A DNA stretch of 64,000 nt from Prolixibacteraceae bacterium. Lineage in GTDB: Bacteria > Bacteroidota > Bacteroidia > Bacteroidales > Prolixibacteraceae. A program made the translations under genes and the position numbers. How positions within the stretch are numbered: position 1 is the stretch's first letter; each line of letters opens with the position of its first letter. The stretch covers positions 1-64,000 of the forward strand of contig JAUWAB010000004.1 in NCBI GenBank assembly GCA_030602265.1. Reading direction: 5' to 3'. This document shows, in pieces, positions 27,441 through 36,106 of the stretch. The notes under the pieces are model-generated. The model saw nothing but the letters and a program-made list of their open reading frames with translations. It did no database searches and was not told the DNA's origin.

Positions 27441-28043
27441 ATGTCCGAGATCGTGACAGGATGGCTCCAGGCCAATTACACAGAATTGGCGGGGGCCATT
27501 CTGGGTATAGCCTACATCATATTCTCCATCAGGCAGAATGTGCTTACCTGGCCCACCGGACTGGCCACTTCGCTGCTATACATCGTGATTTTCTTTCAGG
27601 CACGGTTTTATGCCGATATGGGCCTGCAATTCTACTATGTCTTTATCAGTATTTATGGATGGTATCTCTGGAAAAAGGGTAAGCCTTCGGATCATGCCTC
27701 CGCCCTGCCGGTTAGCCGGACCTCTGCCACGGACTGGTTTCGGTTTTCGGTCGCTGCCCTTTTGCTATTTGCAGGTATTTCATGGATCCTGAAATACCAT
27801 ACCGATTCACCGGTCCCGTTCGGGGATGCAGCCACTACCGCACTCAGCATAGTGGCTACCTATATGCTTGCCCGCAAAATGATCGAACACTGGCTGATCT
27901 GGGTGGTTGTCGACCTGGTTTCGGCCGGCCTGTATATCTGCAAAGGCTTATGGCCTACCGTCATTCTGTTCCTTGTTTATACCGTAATGGCCATCATTGG
28001 GTTCAGGGAATGGAACAGGGAACTGAAAAACCGGGAACTATGA
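27441..28043 (+). CDS. pnuC: Nicotinamide riboside transporter PnuC
   Basis: This 200-aa protein with about seven membrane segments matches the PnuC family: an N-terminal GAILGIAYIIFSIRQNVLTWP block, the QFYYVFISIYGWYLWKKG segment, and HWLIWVVVDLVSAGLYICKG near the C-terminus. PnuC passes nicotinamide riboside across the inner membrane by facilitated diffusion, driven by phosphorylation inside. The stop codon overlaps the ATG of the following kinase (ATGA), which points to translational coupling and to that kinase as the trapping enzyme. Confidence 0.93.
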   Translation: MSEIVTGWLQANYTELAGAILGIAYIIFSIRQNVLTWPTGLATSLLYIVIFFQARFYADMGLQFYYVFISIYGWYLWKKGKPSDHASALPVSRTSATDWFRFSVAALLLFAGISWILKYHTDSPVPFGDAATTALSIVATYMLARKMIEHWLIWVVVDLVSAGLYICKGLWPTVILFLVYTVMAIIGFREWNRELKNREL

Positions 28044-28579
28044 AAAGGGGGAGCAAACCAGCCATTATTGTCATTACCGGAGCAGAATCAACAGGAAAAT
28101 CGGTACTGACCAGGCAGTTGTCACGTCATTTCAGCGCCCCGGCGTTCATGGAATTCGCGAGGGAATACATCACCGGACTGCACAGGCCGTACGGGTATTC
28201 CGATGTCGAATCGATTGCCCGGATGCAGCAGGCGCAGATGAAGGCCGCCCTGAATATGAACCAGCCGCTGGTTCTGTTCGATACCTGGATGATTATCACC
28301 ATGGTATGGTTCGAAGTAGTATACGGGAAAATCCCCGGGTGGATTATTGAAAACATTGCCAATACCCCGGTTGACCTGTTCCTGGTTTGCGATACCGATC
28401 TTCCATGGGTCCCCGATCCCGTGCGCGAAAACGGAGGGGAGATGCGTGACAGGCTGGAATCAAGATATATGCAACTAATCAGGGAATTCGGGTTCCCCTT
28501 AAGAGTGGTATCGGGCTCAGGTGATAAAAGATTGCACTCCGCAGCCCATTTTATCGCATCAACAGGGTACAACCTGTAA
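28040..28579 (+). CDS. NadR-like nicotinamide riboside kinase (AAA ATPase)
   Basis: This 179-aa protein has a P-loop (ITGAESTGKSVLTRQL), as in the C-terminal ribosylnicotinamide kinase domain of NadR, and a matching EFAREYI segment. The nucleotidyltransferase and DNA-binding domains of full NadR are absent. It most likely phosphorylates nicotinamide riboside to NMN, locking in what PnuC imports. The start was set at the ATG overlapping the pnuC stop; a longer reading of this frame lies inside pnuC and is not credible. Function is inferred from the P-loop region and the PnuC partner. Confidence 0.85.
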   Translation: MKRGSKPAIIVITGAESTGKSVLTRQLSRHFSAPAFMEFAREYITGLHRPYGYSDVESIARMQQAQMKAALNMNQPLVLFDTWMIITMVWFEVVYGKIPGWIIENIANTPVDLFLVCDTDLPWVPDPVRENGGEMRDRLESRYMQLIREFGFPLRVVSGSGDKRLHSAAHFIASTGYNL

Positions 28580-28622
28580 AAACATACCTTACTTTTATCC
28601 GGAAAACATTATCAGACGGAAT

Positions 28623-29549
28623 ATGTACGAAAAAACTTATCAGGAAAAGATAGGCAAAACCATAACAAGGCTCTCAGACCCGGAAACCTACAATCTGGTC
28701 TGCCACGAGCACAGGCTGGGTGAACCCATGCCCTCCATACAAAATATATCACGGATTGTCGAACTGATCAGGGAGATCATATTCCCCGGATATTTCGGGA
28801 ATACATCGCTGAGGCCGGATACGATTCAACACTATATGGGTGTTTATGTGGATGAGCTGTACGGACTGCTGAGCGACGAAATCCTGGCAGGCCTCTGTTT
28901 TGAATGTAAGGATAATGGCCTGAACAAAATTACCAGCCATTCCGGGGCCTCCAAAGAGATGGCTACCGGGTTCATCGAATATCTCCCTGAAATCAGGCGA
29001 AAACTGGTCAACGATGTACAATCCATGTATATCGGAGACCCGGCGGCTACCAGCTTCGGCGAGGTAATTTTCTGTTATCCTGCCATCAGGGCCATCACCA
29101 ATTACCGGGTGGCACACAGGCTTTACGAGCTCAATGTACCCCTGCTCCCAAGATATATTACCGAGATGGCCCACAGCGAAACCGGAATTGACATCCATCC
29201 CAGGGCACAGATCGGCGAATATTTTACCATTGACCATGGCACCGGGGTGGTGATCGGTTCGACATGCATCATCGGCAACCATGTAAAGATTTTCCAGGGT
29301 GTTACCTTAGGGGCAAAAAGCTTTGAGTTAGATGAAAACGGAAATCCGGTCAAAGGCGTCCCCCGACATCCGATCGTGGAGGACAATGTCATTATTTATG
29401 CTGGTGCCACCATATTAGGACGCGTAACTATCGGGAAGAATTCCGTAATTGGAGGAAATGTCTGGGTAACCACAGACCTGCCCCCCAACTCGAAAGTTGT
29501 CCAGAAAAAACACCGGGAAAACAGTTTTTCTGACGGAGCCGGTATTTAA
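28623..29549 (+). CDS. cysE: Serine O-acetyltransferase
   Basis: This 308-aa enzyme acetylates serine as the first step of cysteine synthesis. The N-terminal helical part is followed by a left-handed beta-helix with hexapeptide repeats. It carries the catalytic block IDIHPRAQIGEYFTIDHGTG, then VVIGSTCIIGNHVKIFQGVTLGA and RHPIVEDNVIIYAGATILG. It belongs to the longer EpsC-like form common in Bacteroidota rather than the E. coli 273-aa form. The start is the ATG giving MYEKTYQEKIG; the earlier frame overlaps the kinase gene. It follows the PnuC-kinase pair by 43 bp and may share their transcript. Confidence 0.92.
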   Translation: MYEKTYQEKIGKTITRLSDPETYNLVCHEHRLGEPMPSIQNISRIVELIREIIFPGYFGNTSLRPDTIQHYMGVYVDELYGLLSDEILAGLCFECKDNGLNKITSHSGASKEMATGFIEYLPEIRRKLVNDVQSMYIGDPAATSFGEVIFCYPAIRAITNYRVAHRLYELNVPLLPRYITEMAHSETGIDIHPRAQIGEYFTIDHGTGVVIGSTCIIGNHVKIFQGVTLGAKSFELDENGNPVKGVPRHPIVEDNVIIYAGATILGRVTIGKNSVIGGNVWVTTDLPPNSKVVQKKHRENSFSDGAGI

Positions 29550-29610
29550 AACCTATACAACATTAAGTATTCAGAAAATTTTAATCATCCTGATATTAAA
29601 TTATACTGTT

Positions 29611-30777
29611 TTGGAAAAGTTAAAGATTACCGTAAAAACCCTTGAAGGCCTTGAGGAAGTTTTAAGTGAGGAAGTGAAATCGATTGGAGGAGAAAATATC
29701 ACTGCCGGGAAAAGAGTGGTGTACTTCGACGGGGACCTGGCCATGGTTTACCGGGCAAATTACCGGTTGAGGACGGCCCTTCGGGTTTTCAGGCAGATAC
29801 ACAGTTTCAGGTTCACCGATGCCGACGATTTCTATGTGAAATGCATGAAAGTCAAGTGGGAATCCTTTATGAACCTGAACCAGACCTTTGCCGTACAGAG
29901 TACTGTTTTCAATTCCCTGCTGTTCAAGAATTCCATGTTCGCATCGCTGAAAGTCAAGGATGCGATAGTTGACAGGTTCAGACAGCGCATGGGGAACCGT
30001 CCCGACATCGACACCAAGTCACCTGACCTGATTTTTCACGTACACGTCAACATGAACCAGTGTACCCTGTCAATTGACAGTTCCGGCGAATCGCTGCACA
30101 AAAGGGGGTACAGGCAGATTCAGGGCGAAGCCCCGCTGAGTGAGGTATTAGCAGCAGGCATGATCCTGCTCTCCGGATGGAATGGTGAAACCGATTTTAT
30201 CGACCCGATGTGCGGATCAGGAACACTGCCGCTTGAAGCAGCCATGATTGCCCGGAACATCCCGCCCGGGAAATACAGGAAAGAGTTCGCCTTTATGTCA
30301 TGGAAAGACTATGACAGCGAACTCTTCGAAAAAATAAGGGAAGAGGTTGAACTGAAAGAATTCAGCGGAAAAATTTATGCATCAGACCTGTTGAAGTCAA
30401 GTGTTTTGGGGGCGCAGACCAATGCCCGGTCTGCCAGGATTTTCAACCTGATCAATTTTCAGGCGGTGAACTTTGCTGCTCTGGACCTGACAAATATGAA
30501 AAATGCAACCATGATCATCAATCCGCCATACGGGGAACGGCTCAACAGCCAGGATCTGGAAAAACTTTACCAGATGATCGGCGAGAAACTAAAACACCAG
30601 TTTTCGGGAAATAAGGCCTGGGTGTTGTCGTCTGCTCCTAACCTGATTCATGCAATCGGGCTAAAGGCCTCCAAAAAAATAAAGCTCCTTAATGGAGCCC
30701 TGGTGTGTAGTTTTCAGCTCTATGAGCTTTTTGATGGGAAAAGGAAAGATTTGAAAAAAAGGGATCAGCGATATTAA
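29611..30777 (+). CDS. THUMP-domain class I rRNA methyltransferase (RlmL N-terminal type)
   Basis: This 388-aa protein starts most plausibly at a TTG codon, giving MEKLKITVKTLEGLEEVLSEE, the usual N-terminus of the family. The longer frame starting at an ATG 114 bp upstream overlaps cysE. A THUMP domain (about 5-155) is followed by the UPF0020/RlmL methyltransferase domain with FIDPMCGSGTLPLEAAMIA (SAM motif I) and the target-base motif NPPYGERL. By family it would make N2-methylguanosine in 23S rRNA (RlmL G2445 type), without the RlmK half found in E. coli. A hairpin just after the stop ends this transcript. Confidence 0.9.
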   Translation: MEKLKITVKTLEGLEEVLSEEVKSIGGENITAGKRVVYFDGDLAMVYRANYRLRTALRVFRQIHSFRFTDADDFYVKCMKVKWESFMNLNQTFAVQSTVFNSLLFKNSMFASLKVKDAIVDRFRQRMGNRPDIDTKSPDLIFHVHVNMNQCTLSIDSSGESLHKRGYRQIQGEAPLSEVLAAGMILLSGWNGETDFIDPMCGSGTLPLEAAMIARNIPPGKYRKEFAFMSWKDYDSELFEKIREEVELKEFSGKIYASDLLKSSVLGAQTNARSARIFNLINFQAVNFAALDLTNMKNATMIINPPYGERLNSQDLEKLYQMIGEKLKHQFSGNKAWVLSSAPNLIHAIGLKASKKIKLLNGALVCSFQLYELFDGKRKDLKKRDQRY

Positions 30778-30778
30778 A

Positions 30779-30805
30779 GATGGGCGACAACATCTGTCAC
30801 CCATC
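30779..30805. terminator. Terminator between the methyltransferase and the GG-peptide gene
   Basis: GATGGGCGACA and TGTCACCCATC pair with one imperfect position, which becomes a G-U wobble when read on the minus strand, around a 5-nt loop. T-rich DNA follows on both strands. It ends the two converging genes and lies 34 nt after the stop of the 52-codon gene, supporting that gene as a separate transcript. Confidence 0.65.
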
Positions 30806-30838
30806 ATTTTAAGCTTTGGTTCTTGTGTATGTATGTCA

Positions 30839-30997
30839 TCAGTCTTCTCTGGTGTCGTATATGTCAATCTCTTTACTCTTCAGTTTATCAGTAGTATTCC
30901 CACCGCGGATGTTCAGCATCTCATGAATATTGAGTACTTCGAAATTGTTTGTGAAATTGCGGTTGTTTTTCGGGTTGTTGTTACTGATAGTTTTCAT
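30839..30997 (-). CDS. 52-aa double-glycine-leader-like small peptide
   Basis: A 52-codon frame reads ATG to TGA on the minus strand. The first ~21 residues are Asn-rich. The block LNIHEMLNIRGG at residues 22-33 matches the L-x-x-x-E-M-x-x-I-x-GG pattern of double-glycine leader peptides of natural-product precursors in Bacteroidota. A 19-residue charged tail (NTTDKLKSKEIDIYDTRED) follows. There are no Cys or other obvious modification sites in the tail and no Sec signal. It has its own predicted promoter, matching that of the ECF sigma operon, and its own terminator. It is divergent from the CHAT protease. The function is unknown; a precursor or signal peptide processed at GG is my inference. 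No C39 peptidase or ABC exporter is encoded in the window. Confidence 0.75.
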   Translation of the reverse strand: MKTISNNNPKNNRNFTNNFEVLNIHEMLNIRGGNTTDKLKSKEIDIYDTRED

Positions 30998-31047
30998 TTC
31001 TTATGGATATTAAATTAAACTTTTATACTTTCACTCTCTGTTATAAT

Positions 31048-31074
31048 ATTCCGAAAACAGCGAAAAGGTAACCC
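31048..31074 (-). promoter_or_regulatory. Putative ECF-type promoter of the GG-peptide gene
   Basis: On the minus strand: GGGTTACCTTTT, 8 nt, TCGGAAT, with an A-rich run upstream. The same 19 fixed bases with the same spacing occur upstream of the ECF sigma gene at 36107-36133. The start codon of the 52-aa peptide is about 50 bp downstream. The layout fits a -35/-10 pair for an ECF factor. Confidence 0.65.
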
Positions 31075-31130
31075 GGAAAAATGAAGTTTTTTTCAAAAAA
31101 ATTAAAAAAAAATTACAAATTCCTGATACA

Positions 31131-34013
31131 ATGACAGTTAGATGTCCAGTTTTTTTTCTTGTTTTTCCCCTTTTTTTGCTGGTAACCCTTCGTTCTGCCG
31201 GAAATGTTACCCCTGCCGGATCAGACAGCCTGAAAGCGGTGGAGCTATTCAGGCAGGCTATGGAGTATGCCCAGAATATGGAACCAGAAAAGGCGCTGGA
31301 TTTTTTCAGACAAAGCCTGGAGTTCAGGAAGAATACTTTCGGCGAAAAACATTACCGGCTGGGATCTACTTATATGGCCATGGCCATTCAGTACAAAAAC
31401 ATGTATCAGCTTGAAAATGCCTATTCGTATTACAGGATAGCAGAGCAGATGTACCTGCATAACGCTTCTCCAGATGATTACCGGCTGGGAAGTGTATACA
31501 GCAACATAGGAAATTACTACCGTATCAAAGGAAATTATGCCGAAGCTGTCCGTTACCAGCAAAGAGCACTCGAAATCTACGAAAAAGCAGGCGATAATGC
31601 CAGTCTGCAAAATTATAAGGGAATCTTATACAACCTCGCGGAATCCTATCACCTGTCCAACCGGGAGGATGAAGCCCTCAGGCTGCTGACTGCCAATTAC
31701 CAGCAGGTTACCTTCGACATGAAGAACCAATATCTGAATCTGATGGCAGGAATTTACTACTCCCTGAACCAGTTGGACAAGGCGGAATCGATCATGAAAG
31801 AACTTATCCGTTCCATTAAAAAGGAGTATGGAGAGTCGGACTATGACCTGGCAGACCAGTATACCATTTACGGCCAGTTCCTGATACGGACCGGCAAGGC
31901 CGATTCGGGGCTGGTATGGCTTGGATTGGCGGAAAAAATTTATCTGAATTATGAAAACATTGAGAGAGACCTCGGCGAATTATACGAAGCAATGGCCTTG
32001 GCATGGAGTGAAAAGAGCATCCATTCCTCCTCTATCAGCGACTTCGGACAGGTAAAGTCAGGCAATCTCCACAAGGCAGCGGAGTATTACCTGAAAGCAT
32101 TGGATGTATTGAACGATTCACCTGACCTGACCCATCCAGATATACAACAGCTCGAAAAGTCCAATTTCCCGGTCCATAACCTGCGTATCCTCCACGCATT
32201 GGGACAAACCTGGCACCAGGTCGCCCATTTGCACCGGAAAGCCGACAACAGCAGGACTAATGAGTTTACCGGCAAGGCCTTGCAGATTTATCAGACCGCA
32301 AGTGAACTGGCGATACAGATCAGGACCAGTTTTATCTCCCAGGAAAGCAAAATACTTTTCGCTGAACTCCAGCAGACCATTTTTGCCTCCTCTGTAGCTG
32401 CTGCGCATGAGCTTTATGAATCCACCGGCAAGGCGGAATATGTAGAACTGGCATTCATTAATGCATCCAGGGCTAAGGCCGCAAGTCTGTTCGACAACCT
32501 GTCAGACATGCAGGCCAGGAAGATGAGCCTTATTCCGGACTCACTCGTAGTGCTCGAGAATGACCTGAATGCGAAGATTGCCTATTACCGGGAGAGGCTG
32601 TTTGATGAATCCCACTCCCGGAATCCGGATCAGCAAAAGCTGGAGGAGTTTAAAAATGCCATTTTCCTTAATGAGCAAAACCGAAATAACCTCAGGTCAT
32701 ACCTTGAAAGCCATTTCAGGGAATATTATCAGTTAAAATACACCAGGACACAGATGTCCATCAGGGAGGTCCAGCAGCAGTTAGACAGGAATGAAGCACT
32801 GGTTGAGTATGTGCTGACCACCGGAGGGAAGGGTACTGACGACGGAAGTATCTATGTGTTCACATTTTCCAGAAATCATTTCCAGCTCAGAAAGGAATTG
32901 CTTACTGACCAATTCAGGGAGAATCTGGTCACCATTCGCAGGAACCTGGCTTCAACAGCCTTTCTGAATTCGGGATTGCATGAATTCAGGGATTACTGTA
33001 AAGCCGCAAGCCAGCTTTACAACATCCTGATCAAACCTTCGGAGAAGATTATCGCCGACAAGAGGATAACCATTGTACCCGACGGGATGCTGAACTATCT
33101 TCCCTTCGAGGCACTGCTCACCCATATGCCAGAGACAGGCAGTATCCGTTACCACGATCTCCCATACCTGATTCACGCCCATCCGGTGAACTATGCTTTT
33201 TCCTCGGAACTCTATGTGCGGAATTCCTACAAACCATCCGTCAGGCGAAAATCAGCCATCGCGTTTGCTCCAGACTATTCCACTGCAGATTATGGCGCTG
33301 AGCAGGCTCAGTCCCTCGCTTCCATTCCCGGAACCCTGGAGGAAGTGGAATACCTGTCCCGGAAAATCAGGGCCAGGTCGTATACCGGTCCGATGGCCAC
33401 AGAGGCCCGGTTCAGGGAACAAGCGGGTGACTATGACATCCTTCACCTGGCCATGCATACCCTCATAAACGATTCGTTGCCCCTGTTTTCGAGACTCGCC
33501 TTTCATCCGGGTATCCCGGACGACTTGCATGACGATGGCTGGCTGAATACCTCCGATATATACAACCTCAGGCTGAAGGCAAGAATGACTGTACTTAGTG
33601 CATGTAACACCGGACAGGGAACATTGCACCGGGGCGAAGGAGTCATCAGTCTGGCCAGGGCATTCTTCTATGCCGGATGTCCGTCGGTGGTAATGACGCT
33701 CTGGGATGTAGAAGACCGCTCAGGAACGGCGATCATTAAAGAGTTCTATCGTAACCTTAAATCAGGCAAACCCAAGGATGTAGCCCTTCGGGATGCCAAA
33801 CTCAGCTATCTTGCCGCTGCTGATCCGCTGATGAGCCATCCCCACTTCTGGCTGGGATATATTTCGATCGGACAGTCAGAACCGCTCTATTCGGGAAATG
33901 TGGTCTATTTCTTCATCACGCTGTTTGTGATCATAATTCTGGTGGCAGCCGATCTTTTGAAAAAAAGAATGGCCCGCAGATCGCAGGCCATCAGGGGAAA
34001 GACATTCTCATAA
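31131..34013 (+). CDS. Periplasmic TPR-CHAT protease with C-terminal membrane anchor
   Basis: This 960-aa protein has a signal peptide (FFLVFPLFLLVTLRSAG). Tetratricopeptide repeats follow, about residues 35-330 (AEAVRYQQRALEIYEKAG and similar), then a helical linker. The C-terminal CHAT domain (about 610-920) carries His776 in LHLAMHT and Cys825 in LSACNTGQG, the expected catalytic dyad of this caspase/separase-like clan. One membrane helix (YFFITLFVIIILVAADLL) and a basic tail (KKRMARRSQ) follow. The predicted topology puts TPR and protease in the periplasm. It is divergent from the GG-peptide gene (133 bp apart) and convergent, 21 bp away, with the TPR/ECF sigma operon. The substrate is unknown. 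Confidence 0.9.
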   Translation: MTVRCPVFFLVFPLFLLVTLRSAGNVTPAGSDSLKAVELFRQAMEYAQNMEPEKALDFFRQSLEFRKNTFGEKHYRLGSTYMAMAIQYKNMYQLENAYSYYRIAEQMYLHNASPDDYRLGSVYSNIGNYYRIKGNYAEAVRYQQRALEIYEKAGDNASLQNYKGILYNLAESYHLSNREDEALRLLTANYQQVTFDMKNQYLNLMAGIYYSLNQLDKAESIMKELIRSIKKEYGESDYDLADQYTIYGQFLIRTGKADSGLVWLGLAEKIYLNYENIERDLGELYEAMALAWSEKSIHSSSISDFGQVKSGNLHKAAEYYLKALDVLNDSPDLTHPDIQQLEKSNFPVHNLRILHALGQTWHQVAHLHRKADNSRTNEFTGKALQIYQTASELAIQIRTSFISQESKILFAELQQTIFASSVAAAHELYESTGKAEYVELAFINASRAKAASLFDNLSDMQARKMSLIPDSLVVLENDLNAKIAYYRERLFDESHSRNPDQQKLEEFKNAIFLNEQNRNNLRSYLESHFREYYQLKYTRTQMSIREVQQQLDRNEALVEYVLTTGGKGTDDGSIYVFTFSRNHFQLRKELLTDQFRENLVTIRRNLASTAFLNSGLHEFRDYCKAASQLYNILIKPSEKIIADKRITIVPDGMLNYLPFEALLTHMPETGSIRYHDLPYLIHAHPVNYAFSSELYVRNSYKPSVRRKSAIAFAPDYSTADYGAEQAQSLASIPGTLEEVEYLSRKIRARSYTGPMATEARFREQAGDYDILHLAMHTLINDSLPLFSRLAFHPGIPDDLHDDGWLNTSDIYNLRLKARMTVLSACNTGQGTLHRGEGVISLARAFFYAGCPSVVMTLWDVEDRSGTAIIKEFYRNLKSGKPKDVALRDAKLSYLAAADPLMSHPHFWLGYISIGQSEPLYSGNVVYFFITLFVIIILVAADLLKKRMARRSQAIRGKTFS

Positions 34014-34034
34014 GTGTGTGTTCATCCGCATGAT

Positions 34035-35516
34035 TTATTTTAGTTTCTTCAGCAGCACAGAAGCTTTTCTTTCATAAAAACCCCTTCGTGTTACGATAGC
34101 TTCCATTACCCCGGAAGCTTTTTCAAGATCTCCCAGCTGAACGAGGCACAGTCCCATATACCACTCGGCCTGCTCCACAAAGATATTGTCGTTATGCTGG
34201 ATGACCTGATGATAATCGCCGATAGCGCTTTTATAGTCATTCAGGCTTTGATGGGATGCCCCGGAATAAAACCTTGCCACCGGATTGTCCCCTTCGAGTT
34301 CAAGGACTGTACGGAAAGTAGTAAGGGCCCCGTCGAAATCGGCGTTATTGTATTGCTCAAAACCGGTCTCCAGCCGGGAACTGATATCCGGAACCGCAGA
34401 CCTGAATGTGGTTATGGCAGATGGCGTTTCATTAGCCAGGTCCGCCATGCTTCGATCGGGTAAAGCCATATACCTGACGGTAATGGAAAGTCCCAGGACC
34501 GCAAACATTACCGCGGCAACCGTTCTTAATCCCTTATGCCTGGTCCGGACCGGTACTATCGATTTTTCCTCGGTAACCTTAATGTCTTTCGAAAGAATCG
34601 TAAGTTTCTCCCTCAGGCTGAGAACATCCTGTTCGGTGAATGCCTCGTCGAGCTCGCGGATCAGGTTAATTTCAGCTAAAAGATCAGCATTCTCAGCCAA
34701 TTCACTTTCGACCTGATATCTCAATTCGGCTGAAGACTCCTCACAAATGAATGCCTCCAGGTCTTCGAGCGGGAACGGCGTGGATGTCTCCCTGGAAGCA
34801 ATGCTCCTGAGCGATTGCCTGAGGTCCATGACATCGCGCTCGCCTATCGCGTGCTCCAGGCCGGTAAGCAGATCAACTTCACCTGCAAGCATCGGGTTTA
34901 CCCCCATCTCCTCTTCAAACTCCTTCATCTGGTCAAAAGTAAGTCCGCCCTCCAGATAGGCTTCGATATCACTAAGCGGATAAGTGTTGGCGAACTGGTT
35001 TTTACTGATCTGAAGGAGATTAGCCCTCAGGTCCATCACATCCTTTTCCATGAGGGCAGATTCAATATCGTCCCATTCGCTGTCAGGAGCCTCTGCTTCA
35101 GCAGATTCAAACATTTTCATCTCTGCCAGGTATATCTGGTGAAGAACTTCCCTGGTCTGAAGCTGATGATTGCTCAGGTGAATTTTGGGGAGTGTCTCAA
35201 AATCTTCCGTAGGGGCGGGATCAGGGGAAACCTGTTCGGGAAAGCCTGTCAGATCTGAATTCTCCGCAAGGTCAAAGCTGGCAGTAATTTTATTCTGCTC
35301 AGGGAGGTTACTACTGCCCAAATCCTGCAATGTGGTTCTGAGCTGCCGGATATCATGCTCTGTAATGGCGTCTTCGAGCTCGCGGGTTAAGATCAGGTCT
35401 GACTTTATGCGGGGGTCTTCCTGAAGTAATTTTTCAAATTCAATTTTCTGGCCGTTGGTTAAACTACCCTCAATATATGCCTCAAGCATATGGTCCTTTT
35501 TTGCATCACGTATCAT
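34035..35516 (-). CDS. Membrane protein with repeated anti-sigma-like modules and periplasmic TPRs
   Basis: This 493-aa protein has no signal peptide and one membrane helix near residues 329-350. The cytoplasmic part holds three full copies and one half copy of a helical module (about 10-68, 140-172, 182-242, 250-310). Full modules read like IEAYLEGGLTFDQMKEFE...L...L, and all four end in a D-x-x-x-LR-x-x-L pattern. The periplasmic part has TPRs (NNADFDGALTTFRTVLELEGDNPVARF, YKSAIGDYHQVI). Its start overlaps the sigma gene's end by 11 bp. Position, coupling and topology suggest a membrane anti-sigma or sensor for that factor. This is inference; the modules lack the Cys/His of zinc anti-sigma domains. 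Confidence 0.8.
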   Translation of the reverse strand: MIRDAKKDHMLEAYIEGSLTNGQKIEFEKLLQEDPRIKSDLILTRELEDAITEHDIRQLRTTLQDLGSSNLPEQNKITASFDLAENSDLTGFPEQVSPDPAPTEDFETLPKIHLSNHQLQTREVLHQIYLAEMKMFESAEAEAPDSEWDDIESALMEKDVMDLRANLLQISKNQFANTYPLSDIEAYLEGGLTFDQMKEFEEEMGVNPMLAGEVDLLTGLEHAIGERDVMDLRQSLRSIASRETSTPFPLEDLEAFICEESSAELRYQVESELAENADLLAEINLIRELDEAFTEQDVLSLREKLTILSKDIKVTEEKSIVPVRTRHKGLRTVAAVMFAVLGLSITVRYMALPDRSMADLANETPSAITTFRSAVPDISSRLETGFEQYNNADFDGALTTFRTVLELEGDNPVARFYSGASHQSLNDYKSAIGDYHQVIQHNDNIFVEQAEWYMGLCLVQLGDLEKASGVMEAIVTRRGFYERKASVLLKKLK

Positions 35517-36093
35517 CTTCCACTATTTTTTTGTATTCATTATCCTGCCTGATACGTTCTATCAGAAGTTCTTTACATTTGAATTTCCTGGTTTTCACAT
35601 ATTTCTCACTCTTTAGTCCCATAATCAGGGCAATTTGTCTGATCGGGACCTTATCAAAAAACAACTGTAGTATTTTTTGACAATCGGTACTGATATTCCT
35701 GAAATGTTTCTGGTAGAGCAGGTATCTTTCATTCTTGTCTACGACGGCAACCAGATCGTCGTCGTAAATATCTTCCTGGAACGGTAGTGAATCAGATAAC
35801 TTCTCCTGCTCTATTCTCCTTTTCTCAAGCTGCTTCAACCAAAGAAACCGGCAAACCGAAAACAGATAAACTTCGAAAGAACGATTCTCGAACAGAAGGT
35901 CATTTTCCTTCAGCTTACGGTAAATCACAATAATTGCTTCCTGAAAAATGTCACTGACATCATCCTCACCACCCTGGTTCTTTCTTACAAAGGCATTCAC
36001 CTTATAGAAATACTGTTTATAGATATAAGACAGAACGACATTGTCGTGACGAAGGATTCCCTTCAGGATTTGTTCATCCGTAAAACTTTTCAT
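35506..36093 (-). CDS. ECF sigma factor (sigma-70 family)
   Basis: This 195-aa protein has region 2 (LSYIYKQYFYKVNAFVRKNQGG...DVSDIFQEAIIVIYRKL) and region 4 with a helix-turn-helix (FDKVPIRQIALIMGLKSEKYVKTRKFKCKELL), the standard ECF layout. The linker between them (residues ~100-130) is unusually acidic. Its gene is the first of a two-gene operon with the TPR membrane protein. A GGGTTACC-type element directly upstream matches the one before the 52-aa peptide gene, so it probably controls itself and that peptide. The predicted transcript start would leave a very short leader. Confidence 0.93.
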   Translation of the reverse strand: MKSFTDEQILKGILRHDNVVLSYIYKQYFYKVNAFVRKNQGGEDDVSDIFQEAIIVIYRKLKENDLLFENRSFEVYLFSVCRFLWLKQLEKRRIEQEKLSDSLPFQEDIYDDDLVAVVDKNERYLLYQKHFRNISTDCQKILQLFFDKVPIRQIALIMGLKSEKYVKTRKFKCKELLIERIRQDNEYKKIVEDDT

Positions 36094-36106
36094 GTTCTAT
36101 ATATTA

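Noticed and set aside
27782-28579. Longer start for the NadR-like kinase
   Set aside because: The first 86 codons lie inside pnuC in another frame. The ATG overlapping the pnuC stop gives the P-loop close to the N-terminus, as in the family.
30833-31018. Plus-strand frame opposite the GG-peptide gene
   Set aside because: Its protein has no recognisable pattern, while the minus strand gives a peptide with a clear double-glycine leader motif, a promoter-like element and a terminator.
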